Of a stretch of 64,000 nucleotides of DNA, positions 60,151 through 64,000 are shown in pieces (the first letter of the stretch is position 1; every line of letters begins with the position of its first letter). The notes beneath the pieces are model-generated. The model did no database searches. It was not told the DNA's origin and saw only the letters and a list, made by a program, of their open reading frames with translations. Source of the stretch: Candidatus Lutacidiplasma silvani (GTDB lineage Archaea > Thermoplasmatota > Thermoplasmata > Lutacidiplasmatales > UBA184); NCBI GenBank assembly GCA_022750295.1, contig JAKIVZ010000008.1, positions 1-64,000 on the forward strand, in the 5' to 3' direction. Made by a program: the position numbers and the translations under genes.

Positions 60151-60989
60151 CCGCCGAGACCCGGTACGGGCCCGCCTTCCCGGCCCGGGGGGAGCCGGGG
60201 TTCTCGCGGGTCCCCCAGGGGACCCAGTTCGGGGCGCTCTACGCCCGGGAGGTCCTGAAGACGTTCCGCAACCCGTTCGTCCTCGTCATCACGGTCGTCC
60301 AGCCGTTCATGTGGCTCGCCTTCTTCGGCAGCAGCTTCAGCAGCGTCCCGCTCCCGTACCTCGACGTGCTCCTGCACGCCCACATCCAGAGTTACCTGCA
60401 GTTCCTGCTCCCCGGGGTCCTCTCCACGTCGATGCTGTCGATCGGGATGTTCGGTTCGATGAGCACGATCCAGGACAAGCGGTTCGGTTTCATGAAACGG
60501 ATCTTGATCACGCCCACGTCGAAGGCGACGGTCTACCTTGCGAAGGCCCTCGGCTCGGCCACTCGCGGGATGGTCCAGATCCCGGTGATGATCACGGCGG
60601 CACTGATCTTCGGGGTCCACTTCTCGGGGAACCCGCTGATGTGGGCCGGCTGGCTGCTCTGCCTGGTCCTCCTCGGGTTCGGATTCTCGTGCATGTTCCT
60701 CGCCCTGACCGCCTCGAGCACCGATTGGCAGACCCCCGGGGTCATCTCGAATTTCATCACGATGCCGCTGATGTTCGCGAGCGGGGCCCTGTTCCCGACG
60801 GCGAACTTTCCCGTCTGGATGCAGACGATCGCGGCGTACAATCCGGTGACGTACACCGCCCTCTTCGGGCGCGGGATCGTGCTGAACGGGACCGCCGACT
60901 GGCTCTACCTCGGTTACGTTGCGCTCTTCGCGACCGGGATGGTCACCGTCGGAACGCTCGTCGCCTCGCGGTATCTGAAGGTCGAGTGA
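60147..60989 (+). CDS. ABC-2 type exporter permease
   Basis: A 280-residue protein with six membrane helices. The N-terminal A-L-Y-A-R-E-V-L-K-T-F-R-N-P-F-V-L precedes the first helix, F-G-F-M-K-R-I-L-I-T-P-T-S is the coupling segment, and A-A-Y-N-P-V-T-Y-T-A-L-F-G-R-G-I closes the domain. GTG 60147 overlaps the ATPase stop. With the PadR regulator this is an inducible efflux or lipid-export unit. Its layout repeats the marR-linked exporter at 16-18 kb, but the two systems are distinct by sequence. Confidence 0.9.
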   Translation: MTAETRYGPAFPARGEPGFSRVPQGTQFGALYAREVLKTFRNPFVLVITVVQPFMWLAFFGSSFSSVPLPYLDVLLHAHIQSYLQFLLPGVLSTSMLSIGMFGSMSTIQDKRFGFMKRILITPTSKATVYLAKALGSATRGMVQIPVMITAALIFGVHFSGNPLMWAGWLLCLVLLGFGFSCMFLALTASSTDWQTPGVISNFITMPLMFASGALFPTANFPVWMQTIAAYNPVTYTALFGRGIVLNGTADWLYLGYVALFATGMVTVGTLVASRYLKVE

Positions 60990-61049
60990 GACCGGGAGTT
61001 CCCGGGCCTCGCCGACCCGGGCCCCATTCCACCGTTATCCGAAGCGCCG

Positions 61050-61584
61050 GTGGTGACCGCCGTGGACCGGACAATCGCCGTGCTCGACGCCCCGTCCAAC
61101 CTCGGGCTCCGGCCCCCGCGGCCCGGAACGGTTCCGGGCATAGGGGGGATGACCGCCGCCCTCCGTCGCCGAGGCCGACGTCGTCGTATTCGGCTCCTAT
61201 CGGGATCCGGCGGACGAGGCGGACTTCGCCACGGACGCGATCGATGCGGCGCGGATCCACCAACTCCCGATCGAGCGGGTTCGGGCCCTCGGGTGCCGGC
61301 CGGCGGCCCCGGACGCCCGCTCGCACCTTGAGTCGCGGCACCTCCAAGGGTTCTGGGTTCCCGTCGACGTGGACGTCCTCGACCGGACACTCCTGCCGGC
61401 GGTCGATTCCCCGAATCCGAACGGGCTCCAAGCCGACGATCTCGTCGACGCCCTGCGGACGCTGTTCGCGAGCCCCCGCGCCACGGGAATCGAGTTCACG
61501 ATCTACGATCCGGACCTCGACCCGACCGGGACGTACGGCGACCGGCTCGCGGGGATCCTGGTCGACGCGCTCTCGCCGACGTGA
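61050..61584 (+). pseudogene. Arginase-family (ureohydrolase) remnant with internal deletion
   Basis: The N-terminus (R-T-I-A-V-L-D-A-P-S-N-L-G-L-R-P-P-R-P-G-T-V-P-G) and the C-terminus (A-D-V-V-V-F-G-S-Y-R-D-P, then F-W-V-P-V-D-V-D-V-L-D-R-T, PAVDSPNPNGL, E-F-T-I-Y-D-P-D-L-D-P) are those of an arginase-family protein, but they are in different frames. The middle, which should hold the GGDH and DAHxD metal motifs, is missing; the junction is near 61150-61170. About 350 bases of a normal gene are absent. It is not functional as it stands. An intact agmatinase is at 49651. Confidence 0.75.
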
Positions 61585-61675
61585 GTCCGAGGGGCCCCGG
61601 CCGTCGGCCACCGTCGAATCGCTAGCGCTACGCTTATACGCCCCACTTAAATAGCGCCCCCCCGAGTGGGAGCCG

Positions 61676-62224
61676 ATGGCGAAGATTCGGATCGAGAACG
61701 TGGTCGCGTCCACTTCGCTCGGTGACGAACTGGACCTCCAGTCGATCGCGCTCGGTCTCGACGGCGCGGAGTACGAGCCCGAACAGTTCCCGGGCCTCAT
61801 CTACCGGCTGAAGGAGCCGAAGACCGCGATCCTGCTCTTCCGGTCCGGGAAGGTCGTCTGCACCGGCGCGAAGAGCATGCGCGAGGTCGAGCTCTCGATT
61901 GCGACCGTGGCCGCGCAGATCAAGAAGGGGGGCCAGAAGATCAACATGCACCCGAAGATCGAGGTGCAGAACATCGTGGCCAGCTCCGACCTCGAGTCGG
62001 AGATCAACTTGAATGCGATTGCCGTCACGCTCGGCCTCGACCGCGTCGAGTACGAGCCCGAACAGTTTCCCGGCCTCGTGTGTCGGATCGAGGATCCGAA
62101 GGTCGTGGTCCTGCTGTTCGGCTCGGGGAAGCTCGTGTGCACCGGCGCCCGGAAGCCGTCCGACGTCGAAGTCGCCGTGAAGAAGATCACGAAGGAACTT
62201 CGCGGGGCGAGCCTCCTCCGCTGA
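61676..62224 (+). CDS. tbp: TATA-box-binding protein
   Basis: A 182-residue saddle protein of two direct repeats: I-E-N-V-V-A-S-T and V-Q-N-I-V-A-S-S at the start of each, Y-E-P-E-Q-F-P-G-L twice, and L-L-F-x-S-G-K-V/L-V-C-T-G-A twice. Phe residues for DNA kinking are present (QFPGL, LLF). No acidic tail. ATG 61676 is at the transcript start predicted from TTAAATAG at 61645-61653, so it is leaderless and, aptly, behind a good TATA box. It directly precedes the COG1831 hydrolase. Confidence 0.97.
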   Translation: MAKIRIENVVASTSLGDELDLQSIALGLDGAEYEPEQFPGLIYRLKEPKTAILLFRSGKVVCTGAKSMREVELSIATVAAQIKKGGQKINMHPKIEVQNIVASSDLESEINLNAIAVTLGLDRVEYEPEQFPGLVCRIEDPKVVVLLFGSGKLVCTGARKPSDVEVAVKKITKELRGASLLR

Positions 62225-62246
62225 ACCGTCCCCGAGGGCGGCCGCT

Positions 62247-63119
62247 CTGACGCTTCCGGCCGACCTTCCGGTCGTCGACCACCATTGCCATCTCTCGCCG
62301 AACGGCGAGGGGGTCGAAGCCGCCCGTCGATTCCGGGCCGCCGGCGGGACCCACCTGTTCCTGGCCACCCAATCGTACACCGTCGGCCCGATCGTCCAAC
62401 TGGCCACGTACGAGGCGCAGTTCGCGACGACGTCCCAGCTGGCCGCGAAGATTCGCGAGGAGACCGGGGTCGTGGTCTACGTCGTGGTGGCCCCCTACCC
62501 GGTGGACCTCGTCGCCGCCGCCGAGTCGATCGGGCTCGCGGAGGCGGTCGACCTCCATCGCTCCGCGCTCGACCTCGCCGGGCGGTGGGTTCGCGAGGGG
62601 CGGGCGGTGGCCCTCGGGGAGGTCGGACGCCCCCATTTCCTCGTGGCCGCCGCGATCGCCGAGGCGGGCGAGGAGATGTTCCGGCATGCCCTCGGCGTCG
62701 CCCGGGACGCCGGATGCCCCGCCGTCGTCCATTCGGAGGACCTCGACGGGCCGGGAGCTCTCGCGCTTGCCCAACTCGCGGCGTCGGAGGGATTCCCGCT
62801 CGGGAAATTGGTCAAGCACTACCAGCGGACCGTCCTCACCGGGGAGTACCGGGCCGGCGTCGTCCCGTCGTACCTGGCCCGACGGGAGTTGTGCGGGGCC
62901 ACCCTTCGCGAGGAGGGGCCGTGGTTCTGGGAGACCGATTTCCTCGACGACCCCAAGCGGCCCGGGGCCGTTCTCGACCTCGAGACCGTGCCCCGCCGCG
63001 CCCGGGCCGTCGGAGAGAAATCTCCCTCGGACGTCGAGCGGCTCCGGGTCCCGTTCGTCGAATCGGTCGAGGCGGTCTACGGGTTCCGCCCCAACGGCGA
63101 GGAGGTGCGGACCCGGTGA
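62247..63119 (+). CDS. Archaeal TatD-related metal-dependent hydrolase (COG1831-like)
   Basis: A 290-residue protein if it starts at CTG 62247. The N-terminus V-V-D-H-H-C-H-L-S-P-N-G-E-G carries the H-x-H metal site of the TatD/urease superfamily, so the start must lie upstream of it, yet no ATG, GTG or TTG exists in frame between the tbp stop and 62471. Other features: A-G-G-T-H-L-F-L-A, A-L-G-E-V-G-R-P-H, V-V-H-S-E-D-L-D and, late, D-F-L-D-D-P. Its stop overlaps tmk (GTGA). GTG 62472 would give a truncated protein without the metal site. Confidence 0.75.
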   Translation: MTLPADLPVVDHHCHLSPNGEGVEAARRFRAAGGTHLFLATQSYTVGPIVQLATYEAQFATTSQLAAKIREETGVVVYVVVAPYPVDLVAAAESIGLAEAVDLHRSALDLAGRWVREGRAVALGEVGRPHFLVAAAIAEAGEEMFRHALGVARDAGCPAVVHSEDLDGPGALALAQLAASEGFPLGKLVKHYQRTVLTGEYRAGVVPSYLARRELCGATLREEGPWFWETDFLDDPKRPGAVLDLETVPRRARAVGEKSPSDVERLRVPFVESVEAVYGFRPNGEEVRTR

Positions 63120-63730
63120 CCGCCCGACGGGGACGACTCCTTGTGATCGAGGGGATCGACGGGAGCGGAAAGTCGACGCTCGCGGACGCCCTCGCCCGCC
63201 GCTGGACCGCCCACGGACGACCGACCGTTCGATGGCACGAACCGTCCGACCCGGCGATCGGGTCCCGCGGGGCCGAGGCCGACCGGGTCGACCCGCGGCG
63301 GGCGGCGATGCTGTTCACGCTCGACCGAACGCTGGCCCGACCCGAACTCGAGGCCCGGTTGGCCAAATCCGACGTCCTCGCCGACCGGTCGTTCTACTCG
63401 ACGCTGGCCTACCAGGGGTCCCGACTCTCCGCGGTCGACCGCCGAGGGCTCGAAGCGATGCAGCTCGCGGTCGCGGTCGCTCCGGACCTCGTCGTCCTCC
63501 TCGACCTTCCCCCCGAGGAGGCGGTTCGGCGGGTCGGCCGCCGGGGGCACCCGCGCTCTCCGCTCGAGCGGCTCGCGACGCTTCGGCGCGTTCGGAGGGC
63601 GTACCGGTCGTACGCCCGGCGGGACCGTTGGCTGGTCCTCGACGCCCGGCGGCCCGCCGCGGAGCTGGTCGACCTCGCCGACCGAGCCATGACGGAACGA
63701 CTCGGTCCGGTGCGTCGACGGAGAGGGTAA
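63116..63730 (+). CDS. tmk: Thymidylate kinase
   Basis: A 204-residue kinase making dTDP. P-loop: V-I-E-G-I-D-G-S-G-K-S-T; D-R-S-F-Y-S-T-L-A-Y-Q-G for the DR(Y/S) motif with substrate-binding residues; V-V-L-L-D-L-P; and the Arg-rich LID (R-V-G-R-R-G-H-P-R-S-P-L-E-R). GTG 63116 overlaps the COG1831 stop. It sits immediately upstream of an orc1/cdc6 gene, a replication-themed neighbourhood. Archaeal dTMP kinases of this length are common. Confidence 0.9.
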   Translation: MTARRGRLLVIEGIDGSGKSTLADALARRWTAHGRPTVRWHEPSDPAIGSRGAEADRVDPRRAAMLFTLDRTLARPELEARLAKSDVLADRSFYSTLAYQGSRLSAVDRRGLEAMQLAVAVAPDLVVLLDLPPEEAVRRVGRRGHPRSPLERLATLRRVRRAYRSYARRDRWLVLDARRPAAELVDLADRAMTERLGPVRRRRG

Positions 63731-63765
63731 TTTACCCCGCGCGCGTCGGTCGCCCCGGAACCTCC

Positions 63766-64000
63766 GTGGGTCGGATCCTCCGGGCCGAAGAGACGCTCGA
63801 CGCGAGCTATGCGCCGCCGAAGCTCGTCCGTCGGGACGCCGAGATCGACCTCCTCCGGAAGCGGTACCGGGAGGCGCTCGGCAAGGGCGTCGCCTACCAC
63901 CAGCTGCTGACCGGCGGAATCGGCTCCGGGAAGACCGCCATCGCCCACCATCTCGGCTCCGAGCTCGAGAAGGGCGGCAAGCTCGGCGGACTCGCGGTTC
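63766..64000 (+). CDS. cdc6: Orc1/Cdc6-type replication initiator, 3' part cut by window
   Basis: Only 78 codons are visible. Start GTG 63766. The order V-R-R-D-A-E-I-D-L-L, then L-L-T-G-G-I-G-S-G-K-T-A-I-A, is the usual N-terminus of archaeal Orc1/Cdc6 AAA+ proteins with a Walker A. A TAATTTACC element at 63728-63736 is the likely promoter. Archaeal origins often lie beside such genes, but the intergenic region here (63731-63765) is too short to contain one; any origin would be beyond the window edge. Confidence 0.85.
   Translation, partial: MGRILRAEETLDASYAPPKLVRRDAEIDLLRKRYREALGKGVAYHQLLTGGIGSGKTAIAHHLGSELEKGGKLGGLAV

Noticed and set aside
63731..63765. Replication origin next to cdc6
   Set aside because: Too short and without inverted ORB-like repeats; an origin may lie outside the window.

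Overview
This window is GC-rich archaeal chromosome. The archaeal character is clear from the gene content: Spt5, L11, the GatD/GatE amidotransferase pair, aIF1A, TBP, RPA with its partner Rpap, Bud32, an Orc1/Cdc6 initiator, and TATA-box promoters about 25-30 bases ahead of largely leaderless or near-leaderless genes. A TPP riboswitch in an archaeon, together with fatty-acid oxidation genes, fits a high-GC member of the Thermoplasmatota. That placement is inference and I cannot go below phylum.

Layout. 1-5.6 kb: the end of an spt5-rpl11 cluster, then a leftward gatD-gatE-pgp-zinc-finger operon with GTGA start/stop overlaps. 5.7-10.5 kb: an accessory island anchored on an intron-containing tRNA-Arg(GCG). 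The last 19 bases of the tRNA recur twice downstream (7302, 9195) and divide the island into blocks. Two blocks carry the same two-gene cassette (winged-helix regulator plus DUF6036/AbiEii-like nucleotidyltransferase) behind a shared promoter motif. The second nucleotidyltransferase is frameshifted. The block between them holds an Lrp-like double-HTH regulator and a membrane protein. No integrase is present. 10.5-14.3 kb: a secreted protein, a PD-(D/E)XK-like protein, a frameshifted HTH-10 regulator and a decayed P-loop-type gene. 14.4-22.5 kb: alcohol dehydrogenase plus dienelactone hydrolase, a MarR-controlled ABC-2 exporter with a perfect palindromic operator, an O-methyltransferase, a membrane-anchored glycosidase, and small membrane/HTH genes.

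22.9-30.4 kb: a zinc-ribbon protein with a glycine/arginine-rich tail, then a thiamine-type ABC importer preceded by a TPP riboswitch whose apparent expression platform hides the ribosome-binding site, then a large cell-surface beta-propeller protein. 30.5-40.2 kb: pdxS, a GT4 glycosyltransferase, type-2 pyrF, rpa-rpap, surface/membrane proteins, an FKBP-like protein and a coiled-coil protein. 40.3-45.3 kb and 50.6-55.8 kb: acyl-CoA metabolism, comprising two acyl-CoA dehydrogenases, EtfB/EtfA, a FixC-type ETF:quinone oxidoreductase, enoyl-CoA hydratase, acyl-CoA ligase, and thiolase with its DUF35 partner. Together these make most of a beta-oxidation route feeding electrons to quinone; no 3-hydroxyacyl-CoA dehydrogenase lies in the window.

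45.4-50.5 kb and 55.9-64 kb: housekeeping and small regulons. These include aIF1A, NAD(P)HX repair, Bud32, agmatinase, a THUMP-less ThiI-like protein, a Nudix hydrolase, a PadR-controlled ABC-2 exporter, a deleted arginase-family remnant, tbp, a COG1831 hydrolase with no canonical start codon, thymidylate kinase and the start of orc1/cdc6. The most unusual feature is the tRNA-anchored tandem cassette island at 5.7-10.5 kb.
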